The notes below the pieces were generated by a model, which saw only the letters and a program-made list of their open reading frames with translations, was not told where the DNA came from and did not search any database. From positions 248,001-312,000 of the forward strand of contig JBAJFG010000016.1 of NCBI GenBank assembly GCA_037903475.1: a stretch of DNA of 64,000 nt, in the 5' to 3' direction. The translations under genes were made by a program, and so were the position numbers. Within the stretch, counting starts at the first letter, position 1. Each line of letters starts with the position of its first letter. Origin of the DNA: Ancylostoma caninum. Lineage: Eukaryota > Nematoda > Chromadorea > Rhabditida > Ancylostomatidae. Below, piece by piece: positions 23,887-37,000 of this stretch.

Positions 23887-26800
23887 GGTGGGCGGAGAGG
23901 TGTGACGACTGCCTGAACACCGCGAACAACAGAACCACACATCGTTCTGAACTTTTCCTAAGGAATCATGTACAATCGAAAGAGAACAAAACGAGAAATT
24001 ATGTAAAACTTCGAGAAATAGTAAATAATCCACGAAAAATGTGTGGGAAACCGACGCAATTTCCAAGCTGACTTATGTACTATGCCTGGAGTCGTATTAC
24101 GGAAGAGATTCCTCCGGATCACCTTTGAGTTTGCTAAAGTACAACTGCAGTACAACTTAGATGTCAAAAATAACCTGAGATTCTCAACTCCAGTTCTATT
24201 GCCAAAACCGAGAGTTTCACGAGCGATCTATGAACTTTCCTAGGACCTGATCAAGAAACATCTTCAATTCCGGATAGGATTCCGTGATTACTATATAGTT
24301 TTCGGTGAAAAGCAAAATAAATGGCACAACCTCGCCATATGAAGAAAAATCGCCAGGATAGCCGATACGACTATGCGTATCGTGTACAAAGCTATGTATG
24401 AAATTTCATATGAAGGCACCAATCCCTCAACAAAACATTACAGTTGTAACTGAGATTTAAAAAATGGCTATATGTTTCAATATTATGTATGTATGTTACT
24501 GCGCTTCCACTTTTCGAAAGTTTTTTATATTCCAGACTATGATGGAAGCTTTAGGAAGAGACACGAAATCTATGAGGAACCTGTGAAGTATGTAATTTTT
24601 AGTATCTCCTGCTTGATTCAACCGCTACACGAGAGATTCTAGGATGAGGTTGAACAGTGGCCGAATTCATGAAAGTGTAATGAACACCTTTAATTTTCTC
24701 TGCTTTTAGGCGTTACTTAAGCTATCGATACTTAAACAATCGCATAAGCACGGTCGGCAGCAATAAAGTATTATAAAGGAAACTTGTGGTGATCATTTTA
24801 AACCGTCTCTTTCGTCCATTTCCTATTCTTCCTCGTTAAGGTTCGGACGAAAAGGAGATACTCATTTTTTGGGGGAAAAACTCGCAACCCAACCTACGAG
24901 ATTCCTGAGAAATAATGTGTACTCTGTTTGAGAGGTTCCCCTCAGTCAAATACGATAGGTTATGACAAAAACAGTGACTTATATAGCATTTTGCCCGAGA
25001 AACACGCCCAGTACGGAAGAACGAGTAGTTGAGAGCCTTCCCAAGGACGTTGATGAATCCCTTAACTGGAAATTCTTACCCGTTTGTATTGACAAAGATA
25101 ATATTTGTTGGTGAAGATTGAAATTTCTACAGTCCGTATAATGCTACGGTAACTTCTGACCTATAACCTCAGGCCTTACGTTCTTCAGGATTTCAAAGCT
25201 TGATTTTGCAAGTGGATAAGATGAATCTAAGCGTTGCGAGATTCATGAAGCGACGACTGTCTAGGCAAAAGTAAATTTGCGGCTTGGTTTTTAGAGCTTA
25301 AGTTTGAATCGTATGTACAGAAGTTCAATCGCTACACATATAACGACATTTCAATGGCCACATAGAATTTTACAAGCTCTTCATATTTGTATTATTTGGA
25401 AAGAGCGCGGCAAGCGAGACAAAAGTTTAGGATAACAGAACAATCACAAACTTATTTCCGTGCTATTAGTTGCTGCTTGCTCACTTATTCTTACTAGCTT
25501 TCATTTTAAATAATGATTGATGTCAAATCCGAGGCATGCAACCAGGAAATTTCAAAAAAATCGAGCGAAAATAGAGCAATTAGAAATTTTCTACCAATTA
25601 CAAAAACTTTCACTCCGGACACCTTCTGGCGCACCAACAACGACGGTATTCGCATATGTACAGTCTAAAACTCTCTCAACCTCCTCAGCATGGATTCATG
25701 AACATCCAATAAAAACCAAAGTTATAAATACGCTTCCCCCTTGTCCAGAAAAGACGAGCTTCCTGGACAAAATTTTCTGTGGTTTCAAAGCTCTCTGATT
25801 CGTTTTGATTCCTGGCTGTGACGAAGCTCTCGAATAAATGGACCACTTTCTGTCTGAGAAAGTCATCCAGGCATAGTGTGTGGATATGTAGGTCAGCATC
25901 GTTCCGGGAACGTTCGCAAAGCCGGGCACAGAAGGTCGGATTCAAAGATTTGATAAATTTCCGCCCTCAAAATTACTTGCGACCACTTTCTTGAACGACT
26001 CATCCAAGAAGAATATTATAACTTGGTCACAGCCTTCCCCGGAAAGTTCACAAATTCATTTTAGTACTACAGAACCGCGCTGGTATCGATCCTGATGCTG
26101 TACAGTGATATTCCGTCAATTTCACTGACAGAAGCGTGAGTTATCGGCACTTTGCACGGGGTTTTTCGTGAAAACATGGTCACGATCCCTAAGAAAAACC
26201 ACAGCAAATGATATAACTCCCTTGCGGTGAGTCATCAGTGCAAGCAATGGGATTCCACAACATCCCTAAAAACTACGATCGGCGCTTTTGAATACCGTTT
26301 CCACTGATTGTCGCGATAAGCAAGACTACTGTGACTACAGAGTAACAAGAAACTATGGAACGGATTTGGAGTTCTTTCTAACTTTCCAGCGAAATAATGT
26401 CACTGAACATATCAAAAGTTGAACTCTACGGAAGCACAGGTCGATGTTAATCGTTCCTTTGCGATATAGAGGTCTAATAAATAAATAAATAAAACATATC
26501 AAGACAAATATGTTTGCACACTAGAGGACGGTCCTTAGAATGGTCACAATTTTCCTAATCGCCCTCTCTCATTCTTCTCGAGGAGTCATCAACAGTTTTG
26601 GAAATTTTCCTCATGAAGCACATGCATCATTTCTCGAAAACTGTAAGAATGTAGGAGCAATTCAAATCAAGACAAGACATCAGATGGGTAGGTTTTTTTG
26701 CCATATAGCATCAAATCCCTTTCCATGGTTCGATGCAAAGATGGCAATGTAGAAGTAAGAGAGTTTAGAGGCCAAATACACATCCAAAACATCTTATTCT

Positions 26801-29800
26801 AATGGCAGATGCGATCCAGAATAGGGTTACATTGACCATCATGTGATACGGGTTCAAGGTGCAACTTGTCCAATTTTTCGCCCAGATTTTCTGTCAATAT
26901 TGCTCTCAAAGGAAAACCATACATAAAGACCTTCAAAAGATACGTTATTTCAAGGAAGCTAGTTATTTCGCAACCTGTTTCCAAAGTTATCTTGGCCTAC
27001 AGCGATTGATATTCGTGCTCTTGTTGCACGTTCAAATACGTGATTCTGTTGCCTTAAGAAAGGATATGAGGTAGTTCAGAGCTTCTTACCTACAAACATC
27101 AAAAAATTTACTCTTCACTTCGAGGTTTCTAAATGCCAGAGCTTATTGGAGCTGACGTTGGGTACTTTCGCCGTCAGACTTGCAAAAAGGTTGGATCCGA
27201 AAAACCATGTTTACAGCTAATACATGCAAACTAAATAATGAATTATTGGGATCTATTAAAGGCAGCATTAACAGAAATGTTTACGCTTGGGATTTTGTCG
27301 TGTTTTGGAGCTATGAGAGACAAGGAACCCGTATTCAATGGTGATATTGCGCGAAGCAACCGAGAAATCCAAGGAATAAGGGTGCATTTTCCATATATTT
27401 GAATGTGGTAAGTGTCTCCCTTGAACTTTTGTCAATTTCGCCATGACAGGAGAATGCAACGCTTCGCTCAGTTGGCCGGAAGCGACCGGATTTGCGTAAT
27501 CTGGCGCGTCGTAGGGCCTGTGTGCTCATATAAAGCCTGGTTCACAATTGCGACTAAAGTGCCTCCACAGGTAGGTCATCATTTCTCCTCTTCGTTCCAT
27601 ATTTGTCGCAGCGCTTTCCTTCCTCGGCATTTTTACTTGTAAGTGAAACTCTTGAAGGGTGCTTCCTTCAGCCAAAAAGCTTATCGTAGCTATAGAAAAC
27701 AATTTGGGAATTTTCGTGACAAACTATATTCCCACATGTTTTTATACTTCTATAGCGTCAAAATCTATTCGACATCGAAGGAAAGAAACGAGTTCCACTC
27801 TTGCAACCTCTACAAGCCCATTCTTACCTCCACTTCGTCGGAATCGTACTCTTTCGTCGTATTGGGTGTAAGCGCAGAACAAGTGCCTTAGCTAACGCGC
27901 AATCGTGGAAGTTCAAAAATTCATCGGTTTGGGTAACTACCAATTAGTTGCAAATTAATAATTGGTGCATCCAACGTACTAGGAAGCTCAATGGAGGGGT
28001 ATGTTCATGGAATAGAGTGCAGGAACATAAGAAAGGAACAAATTGCAGAAAAAAAATGCAAAATAAATAAAGTCGAGATAACCTGCCTCGAAGTAGAGCA
28101 TGGGAATGATACAAAAATGATAGAGAGGCAGTGGGAATACTACTTTAACAATACAAACAAGTATGGGTTGTCTCACATGAGAAAGTATTTGAAGCATAAA
28201 AACGAGGAGGAAAGAAACACTATTCTGCTTCTGATAGTGCCCCTACAAAGGTATAGAGATGCAAGAATTCATTGAGAAGGAAGTTTCAATTTCAGTAGGA
28301 AGGTCAGAGACATTTCAAAGGAGTTTTGAGGAATGAGGAACAATGCAGAATCAAAAACGGCACGAAGAATAAGCTGAAAACTCTTACAAGTCAGTTGAGC
28401 TTTTTGCGGGACTTATTGATTTTTTCGATCAATAAACTTGCGACGATCTAGTTGTGAAATTTTCGAAGAAGACGCTTATGATGGAATGGAATCAAGTGGC
28501 AGAGTGGGAAATTCCATACCTTTGAAAGACCTGTGGAAAATATAATGTAGGACAGTAGTGCCGTTTTGGTACTAGTTTGGGTCCTGATGCGATCGCTTGT
28601 GTTGCGACTCAACTAAACTTGTCGATAAGCATACCCCAACAATTTCATGCAAATTTCTAGCAATAATAGCAGAGTATTCCTCCTCGACCATTCCTGAACT
28701 ATGGATCCCATCAAGGTACTAACCTGTGGGCAAATAACTGCTTACGCCTCATGGCCCTTGCGAGCGGCCGCGGCGCGGTTGAGACCTCGGTGTTTGACAT
28801 GAGCTGGCGATGAGATTTTTCTTGCGCTAACCGTTGCACAAAATGAACATCCTACTGCTGGTTCTCGTGGATTCTCGAGTGATGGCAAAGTCTTGCACGG
28901 CCATGGCGCAGACGCTCGCATACTGTCTGTTCCAAAAATCAGAGCAATTCAATGTGTGTTTACTTAATTACACAGCTTGCATTTTATCACACGTCAAATC
29001 ATGGAAATTGGCGCTATCAGTCGACGATCGATAGCTGGAAGCGCGCCAAAACATGTCTCGTCTATAGCAACGTGGCGAGACTCACCTCATCTTGGCGGAC
29101 GGCCAAGTGGCAAGATTCGTGAAAAAGACAGTAGGTCCAGTAGAGTAGCACAGTGCGCGTCGATGGCGGTGCGTCTTTTCGAACACGGGAAGCTCGTAAG
29201 AGTCGCCGTCGTCGCGACAAATCAAAGTTTTCGTGACAAATTTCATCATATTCGGAATTATTTCATCATATTCAGTATATAAGAAAGCTAACTAACTATC
29301 ATGAAAACACCCTAGTTTGTTGTTGTGACTAGGATTTCAGTCCGGCGCGGCGCGGTTGCGCTGCGTGCTCCTAGGGTCCGCAAAAGATGCATCGCCATCG
29401 ATGCGCGCTGTAGCTGCTCATCCCATGTGCAATTAAAGCAAAGGCAGCACCCACGAAAATCTTCACGTTTAGGATCTGATACGATTTCGAGATAATAAGT
29501 GGAATAGAACTCTCAAAGGTGAGATAGCGCGCAATTTTTTGAATGTGCGCCGCTTAACGTTGGGTGGTCCCACCGCCTGAATGTCATGCACGCTTGTGCA
29601 AGTGACTGAACCTGCGTAAACTGGTGTCTTGTCACTCAAATTGATCACTTTGACCAATGATTTGTATTTTCTACACACTGGAGTGGGGTCCGTGATAATT
29701 TTACTATGTGAAGAGAGGAATAGTAGCAGAACCGCAGGATGTGAGATCAGATGTTCATGCTGTCATTCTGCTTAGGTATTTCTGAAAATTTGTTTGAGTA

Positions 29801-31998
29801 CAGTAGTATAAAAAATCTCGACTTTCAGTCATTACTATGCATGTAGGCGGGTAGAATGAATGAAATAATTTTGAATGTGAAGAATGAGTGGAAAGGGAAT
29901 GATGTAATGAAAGGTATAATGCAGCTGATAGAGCTTAACTAATAGATGAGTACTTCATAACAAAAGTAGGGAACCATAAGGCAAATTCAAAAAAAAACTT
30001 GTACAATGAAAGCTATTCAGGGAAGATGACGCTTAGTACACTCTAGGTATACTCAGCGGCACGTGTTTCTTCATGTTGCCAAGAAATTCTTTAGATTTGT
30101 TCGTCAGATATCTTCAGAGCATGAAAAGAATCAATGCTTCATATAGCCCTGAATAGATTCTGGTTTTGAATCCATAACTGATATTGTGAGTTCTTAATCA
30201 CAACAAAACGCTTGATCGTTCATTAGCAAAGATTTATTATTCACAAATTAATAAGGCGCGTCCAGAACTACGGTGACAGAAGTAAATTCGTATTTTAAAA
30301 AGATTTTAATGCGATTTGAGGTCATCTTCAGTCATTCACAGATTTATGTCTATTAATGGACATGAAATCTGTATAAGTTAACATTAGATTTCGAATTGTT
30401 CTCCATAAGCCGCTAGGCTTGCATTTAGTTGATTTAGTTGATTTCGTTGAGCACGTGGCACAAAGGGAAAATTCTCGAACACACTTTGACCCTTTTGAGG
30501 TAAAATACTAATTCATTTCACGCCTCAATGAGGAACAGAGGAAGAATTTCCTTCGAAGACTGATCGAACCAACCGACTCAATGAATTGAATTCCGCTGAA
30601 TTTGAGTATAACTGCCAGAAACAATGAAATCTTCGGGTATATATAACTCTGCTTCAACCAGTTTGAGGCTATACACTTCTTTTTATCAGGATTTGTTAGT
30701 AACTTCTTGTCCCTCTCAGTTTATAAAAGGGTTAGTAACCAGCCGCACAAAGAAAGCTAGTCTGATACCGAAACAACACCACAGCAGAGTAGGTGATGGA
30801 TTTTGTGACGCGATGGATAGAAGCCATCCAGAAATTTTTCAGTTTTATGGATGACACATTGAATGTGTAAGACTAGAACAAACGTTCACATAGCTCACAA
30901 TCAGTCAGCTTTGAGAGAAATCGTCCTGTGAACCTTGAAGACTAATTCGTTTCTGTACTGGATCTGAAGCTCTAATTTTGACAGTGAGGCTACTCACCAG
31001 GAATGGATAGAAGTGCAGGCATCCACGTTATCCTTTTCGGGTTTCTTCATGAAAATTTTTTAAAAGAGGCCAAAGTCTACGGCTTGGCTGAGCCAACAAC
31101 CAGTTAGCTATCATGCACTGTGATTTTTACAGGTAAAACTGCCACTAATATGGAATTTTCCGAACCGTGTGAGATTTGTGAGGAAACTGCCTGTAAACAA
31201 CAATGGTGGAGAATCTTGGCAGCTTTATTCAAGTGAAGTTATTAGTAACTCCAACTTTCTTTATCGATTTGTCCTCTTCTAATCCTGGTTGCTCTGTATG
31301 GTTCTTCCTTCTTTTGCACCTTGTGGGACATACCAAATAAAAATGAAATGGACACTTCCTGAAAATTGAATGGAATTATCCGTTTTTCTAGCCCTCTCCA
31401 CATAGGAAATTTCCTGAGGATTGAATAGAAATTTCTATCTATCTAGCTCTTTCCATATACTTTGTTTCGGAGCGGTTTTGTTCCACATCTCGTTGTAGCT
31501 CAAGAGGATAATGCTCGACTACTGAGATCCACAAATGCGTCATGTATCATAGATGTCCAAGCCAAATTTCATGGAGGTAATAGTGGTCCCGAATACAAGG
31601 CAAAACAGAAACAAAGACCAGGAATTAACATGAACACTTGCTCCTTATATACGTAAAATTGAAATGATTTTTTTTTCGAATCCAGTGGAGGTAAATTCTT
31701 CCTTGTCTCGTAAAAATTTGAGAAACAGCCGCTGTTTAGTAGCTGAATCATTGCTGAAACACCTTTGTAGAGAAATCATGGTTTAAAAGATATTGAGAAA
31801 CCTCTTGCACATATTGTCATCACTTTATTCACAGAAGAAAAGAAAAAGAAATCAAACATCATCGGCACATAATTAAAATCTACTTCATGCAGGAATTTGA
31901 CGTCATCTAGCGAAGAACCGTAGTAGCTACTATGGAGATTATCTTCACATAATAAACGAGATCAATTCAAGACAAAATAAACAACAAAACGACCGTAA

Positions 31999-32004
31999 TT
32001 TATT
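31999..32004 (-). terminator. Candidate polyadenylation signal after the 117-aa gene
   Basis: AATAAA on the minus strand about 233 nt after the stop codon at 32237. This is a plausible nematode 3' UTR length. Confidence 0.35.
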
Positions 32005-32236
32005 TATCTGAGGTTAATACCAAAAAAAAAATTCATGCTTCACGAAACACATGCACCAAAATCGCGTTATTTTCGCATGGATTTTATCCTGTAAAGGCTT
32101 TGTAACTGTTTTCTGTGGCTTCTTCTCGTTCAATTTCTGTTCAGTTTTCCTCGACGATCACGTGCTGTTTTATCAGAAAGCCGGATCTGGCAGAAGCCGC
32201 GAGATGTCTACTGTCCTCTCAGGCCCAGCTCTGATT

Positions 32237-32770
32237 CTATCGCGACGAAGCCTCACTGATCAGCAGTGGCAGTAATCCGTTGTTCTGCAGGCTGTAGCGT
32301 AGTCGACCATTTTGTGCGGCTCGCGGCGGTTTTTTAGGGACATCATGTGGAATTGCCCACACACCAGACGAGATGGAGCGATTATTCTGGAACGAGCAGG
32401 AGCAACAGCTATGATTGCAGTCCATTCGCACAGAGGAAATTGATTCACGTCATCGTTGTATTCGAAAAAGATCAAAAGTTTGTGGACAAAGTCCTTATCC
32501 TGAATCCTCGACAAAACCTTACTCGTTTCTTGGCTTCAACAGCAGCACACAGCACTCCACTTCGCATTTCACAAAGTACAAAATTGAAAGCCCTTGTCAG
32601 ATTCTCTTGCAGCTCATCCGCTGAGCAGCAGCCTTCCTTAGGAAGAGGTTCTCTGGAAGAAATGAGATTTAGCGTTGTCCATGGCTGGAATAATACTGTA
32701 GTACTGGATAGTTCACCTCAACGTATGTCGGACGATTATTGCGACGACTTGTGCTCGGATTATTTTCCAT
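32237..32770 (-). CDS. Unknown 117-residue protein, three exons
   Basis: Exons are 32697-32770, 32523-32652 and 32237-32386. They join in phases 2 and 0 through canonical sites: CA|GTATTA with TTCTTCCAG, and CGA|GTAAGG with CGTTCCAG. The first intron is 44 nt, very short but within the nematode range. The protein starts MENNPSTSRRNNRPTYVEV, has a helical-looking, cysteine-containing middle (ELQENLTRAFNFVLCEM, CAAVEAKKR) and a basic C-terminus (HDVPKKPPRAAQNGRLRYSL) ending LISEASSR. There is no signal peptide, transmembrane segment or domain I recognise. A CAAATATCCAG acceptor 14 nt before the ATG fits trans-splicing. The gene lies 1.3 kb downstream of the GPCR in the same orientation, with a MITE between, so an operon is unlikely. 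A different splice for exon 3 is possible because the second intron is also open in one frame. Confidence 0.6.
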
Positions 32771-33058
32771 TGTTCGGCAGAGAACTGGATATTTGAGTGG
32801 AAATAAGCATGTCCTAGGCGTCTTCCCAATTGTCGGATCCCTTCATCACGGCCTCGATCACAGAACCTACAAGAAGTTGCAAATCGAGGAAGACGGCATT
32901 CTATCAGTCTACCATTGTTGGTTAGAAAATAGCAAAATCCGCTGCATTACTGGAAATTATTTTGAATAATCTATTGAATGAATATACCATATACATATTC
33001 AGTCGTAAACGAGGCTTGAAAATATGTAGCTCGCCAATCGCGCTCTGGCAGAAGCATA

Positions 33059-33370
33059 CAGTGCAGGGCAATTATTTTTGCATCACAGAATACTGCCCGT
33101 CTGTCCAACTGCGCCGCACCACCTACGCGGCGCGGTAGACCAAACTGGGTTCTCTGCTTCCCGGGCGTTGCCACCATTGATGGTTCGCATAGGTTTGTTG
33201 CCATGCTGACCTAAGTATTTCCGCAGGGAAGCAAAGACACAAAGAAAGGAAGTGGAAAACATGAGCAAAACATCAGTATTGGCCACGACCGTGCCGCGCC
33301 GCTCAAGTGCTGCGATGCGGCAGACCAGTCGGGCGGTACTCTGTGATGGAGAGATGATTGACCGGAACTG
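33059..33370. mobile_element. TA-flanked MITE of Tc1/mariner type, copy 1
   Basis: The 312-bp element is bounded by TA on both sides (33057-33058, 33371-33372). Its ends are inverted: CAGTGCAGGGCAATTATTTT on the left, and CAGTTCCGGTCAATCATCTC when the right end is read inward, both followed by a CATCACAGA(A/G)TAC(T/C)GCCCG block (about 45 bp). The interior is GC-rich (gcgccgcaccacctacgcgg) and has no transposase frame. Ends beginning CAGT next to TA are typical of Tc1/mariner elements. Confidence 0.8.
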
Positions 33371-34057
33371 TATATGTAGTGTGGCTTGGATTATCTCAGC
33401 AGGATATCTCCGCCCATTCGAGCGTCATTCAGCAGCTCATCGTGGATTTGTATAGCTCAAAGAATGAATGGGTATGTAGATGGATAGACGATAAGGATGA
33501 GGGAATGGACAAGGACTGTGAGAAACGGTTATGTAACCGCTGTATTTTTCGTCTCAAAATGACACACAATTGGTAACTGAGGAAAAAAGTAGAGAGTTGA
33601 TGGGAAATAATATTTCTATTATGACTTTTCCTCCAATAAGGATTGAACACACTTATTGTAGTGAATTTTCCTTCCTCAAAACCGAGAGATTAAGTACCAT
33701 TTACTACAAACAAATAACTAAAAAAAATTATCGGAGTGAAGGGAAGAGAGGAAACCAGATACTGTAAGTACCTTCTGTTTACAATTTGCCCCAAGAAGAA
33801 CTCCACCGTGACACTATTCCAAAGATTTCTTCACACCTCTTGCATATCAGTCTCTAACAAACTTACCATTTCAAAACCTGTTCCACGAAATGTCCAACTT
33901 GTTCGCCTTTCTGTTGGAACGACGGAATACACGAGTACAATTCTCCGTCTGGCTTCGGCAATGTTTTCTGCGTATCCACAATCAAGGACACCATTTCAGG
34001 ATTTGTTGCACAAATCTGGAGCAGTTTTCCATCTATTTGTGAGGCACAGATGTAAAG

Positions 34058-37000
34058 CTAGGATTGAACCTTAGTTAAAATTTCCATTCCTATTGATCGC
34101 TTTGCAGGAGCTATTCTTCTCAACACAAATTCGGCAACTCGTGGTCTTACTGGGATTACTCGATAAGAAGATGTGAGAGTGATGCTGGCAAATCGACGAC
34201 TATTCTAAAACGACAGATTTTATTAGCAAAGCGCCTCTTTTGCAAGATAGGATGGTGAAACAGCTCTACTTGATGCAGACATCCTGTAAATCCAAAAATT
34301 TACCTTTGAAATAGTTGGAAATTTGTAGAAGAGTAACCAGTTTGTTGCGCTATGAAGCACCAGTAACATGTTGGATGCATCAGTCAGATAAAAGGAATTC
34401 ATGTAGCGGTCGATTAGGCCTTCTTCATTAGATCTAAAACAATAGGAGAGGAATGTGTGAAGTCAAAGAGGAAATGCTACCTAAATCATTTCAAAATTTT
34501 GCTTCTACCGATGAAAGTCAGTAGAGGATACTAGGTCAATGAAAAATATTTTTCTCAAAAACAGCGCGCGCCTTCAAGAATATCCTCGTTTTGTTACTTG
34601 AAAGTAGAGTGGAACCAAGAGGCTTACTCCTCGAAATACGGGAGGAGAACTTGTAGACATGAAAAAGTGCGTTGTTTGCTAGAGTTCTGAGAGAATTAAA
34701 AGTTTGATTAGTTATATCGTTATAGTTAAAGATGTTATAGTCAAAGATTAGTTATATCTGAGATTTCTAGTTGTTGACAGCATTCAGGAGTTTCTACAAG
34801 GGTGGTCCTTTTTGCAGCTTCCACAGTCAGATTGTGAAGTGGTCTGAACAACCACGTTGATTTTTCTGGTCAGTCTTCGTGGTGGTCTTCTCAACATCTG
34901 AATATATGCCCTGTCAGCTGTGTATATGTGATGAAATTGAAGACCAAGCAAGTCATGGAGAACGACCACATAGGGCAATGACTTGGAAACTCCTTTCACA
35001 TACGTACGTGTAGCAAATCAGGAGTTAGAACATATGAAAAGATCCACGTTCTAGAAAAGGATATTTTCCAGTATTGGAGCAAATCACCTACTTCTGTGCA
35101 TGGTTCGTTTCAAAAGGGAGGATAATTGGAGAGGAATCAGAGACGAGAACAAGTGAAACAGTGTGGGAACGAGGGATGGAGGCGAGATAAAGGAAACTCA
35201 GTTATGGCCGCCTTTGGAAGTGATTATAGCTTTGCTGGCTTGAAGTAATTCTCCACCTGGCAGAGTTATCCGCCGATATTTTTAAAAAAGTGCCCATTCA
35301 GTCAAAATGACGGTGGTCTCTTAATTTATTATGCGCACAGTGGGTGGATTTCAACCCGGAAAGGAAGCTACACATTAATTTCAAAAAAAGTTACAATCTC
35401 CAGAAAAGCTCGAATTTTTACTTAATTTTTTTACTCTCGAAATTTTCATATGACTAGATCGTCAGCAGATGCTGATCCGAACGATATACCTGATCCCAGA
35501 AAACAGGCTGAGAAACTCGTCTTGGAGTTCTCGCTTTGAAAAGAATTAAGGCAAGGCATCCAGGAAAGACCAGAGATGAAGAATGGAACATTTTCTGCAG
35601 GAGCTAATCGTTGGTTCACTAAGTTAGTTTGATGTGACAGATCTTTTCATGGATGTCTTCAAAGGCATTAGGAACGAGGATTCATCCGAATTCTCCTGTC
35701 AGGAGCCATTCTGCTGACGATTCCAGCAATTTTGTTTAAAAACATCGGAAACAAAAGACGGTGCTACTTCGATTTCAAGTACAAGTAGTAGAACAAGTAG
35801 AAAGCTCTTTCCTGAAGGGTCAAACTGTTCGGCGATGCCCTGCAAACGACATTCCGCTTCTTATTCTGTACTGCTGTCAGAGCTATAAAGCTATAGCGTC
35901 AGCGTTTCACGACAGTTGTACATAATTCCTGCCATCAACATACTTCTATGCATTCGTGGCTAATTAGTCTTTTGCTCCCTGTTAGGGCAGAAAATAACCT
36001 GCATGTCATTTGCACTGACTTTCAAAAATTTCTTCCTAACTTGCAAATTCTGCACGCATAGATTGAATCTCGACAGGAAGTGCTCATTTTTTCCAGAAAT
36101 TTCGTCAAGAATCATTTTGTTTGTGAGTCAACTTACTCAACGCTCTCCCCATAGCCCAGAAGCTCCAGTAAAATCGTGTTGAACATGTAAAGTGTGTTGC
36201 ATAGGATGAATTTGAAGTTGAGAAGCTGCAATTAACAACGACATTGTTGTGCTCGTAGCAACAGTAGCCCCTCAGACGCTTTACTGAGCCACTTACGTAT
36301 AATCGCAGCGGGATATTCCTGTTTATTTGTGCTGTGAGATGCACATTTCCAACACTTCGTTGATTACACGCATGAATAGTCTTCACCGTTAATGTTCCAA
36401 TAAAAATTATTGGAAGCGGTGCACGAAAAATTAGATCCGGAAAGAAGTGAACAACTGGAACACATAGCAGGTCAATTTTTTCAGGATGGAAGTAGCTCGG
36501 CTCCAAAATAACGTACCAAATCTGTACAGACGGCTATTGCTGTCGTCATAGGGCTTGAGGAGGGTGTGATTCCGGAGGCGACTTCCGACAATCTCGAAAC
36601 ATGGGACGAGTTGTCGCTCGAACGGCACCGGCAACAGGTTGAGCACGAACGCTCCGGCTGCAATCGCTGCGCACAGCCAGCCAGCAGCGAAACGAGCTGT
36701 ACGAGCTCGCTGTTCCAGAGGTTTTGAAACTGCCAGGTACCTTAAAATGGATGAAATTCTGGAAGGAAGATCGCTTCAGACCGCTTGCATTAGGATCTTA
36801 TATTTAGTAAAGAATCTGTAGACGCTGTGTAGGCTCTCACGACGTCATCGCTAACATTGCTGTGGATCTGCACTAATTTTTTGGTGACTTTTTCCGGAAA
36901 CGTTGACTGTTCCTCGCTTTTGATTCACGAGTAGTTTTCACGTCCATAGTCCTTTCCGTAAAAATTGTATTTGTTTCCTGGATTTTCCGGACTGAGTGGT

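Larger units (their letters stand above)
23300..32200. other. Gene-poor interval between him-4 and the 117-aa gene
   Basis: I find no exon chain with consistent phase on either strand. Features seen are an (AATA)n run near 26473, a GC-rich patch with NotI-like gcggccgc at 28760-29440, and a short tandem ATTTCATCATATTC repeat near 29245. Open stretches such as 27991-28275 (plus) and 29469-29678 (minus) lack splice context. The immediate him-4 promoter should lie at 23.2-24 kb. Confidence 0.5.

Noticed and set aside
28760..29440. CpG-island-like promoter with a short signal-peptide-like ORF at 28843
   Set aside because: The ORF has no partner exons and nematodes lack typical CpG-island promoters; the GC-rich patch is more likely a decayed repeat.
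32347..32796. Plus-strand open frame of about 149 codons
   Set aside because: It is antisense to the phase-consistent three-exon minus-strand gene and has no supporting splice or start context.
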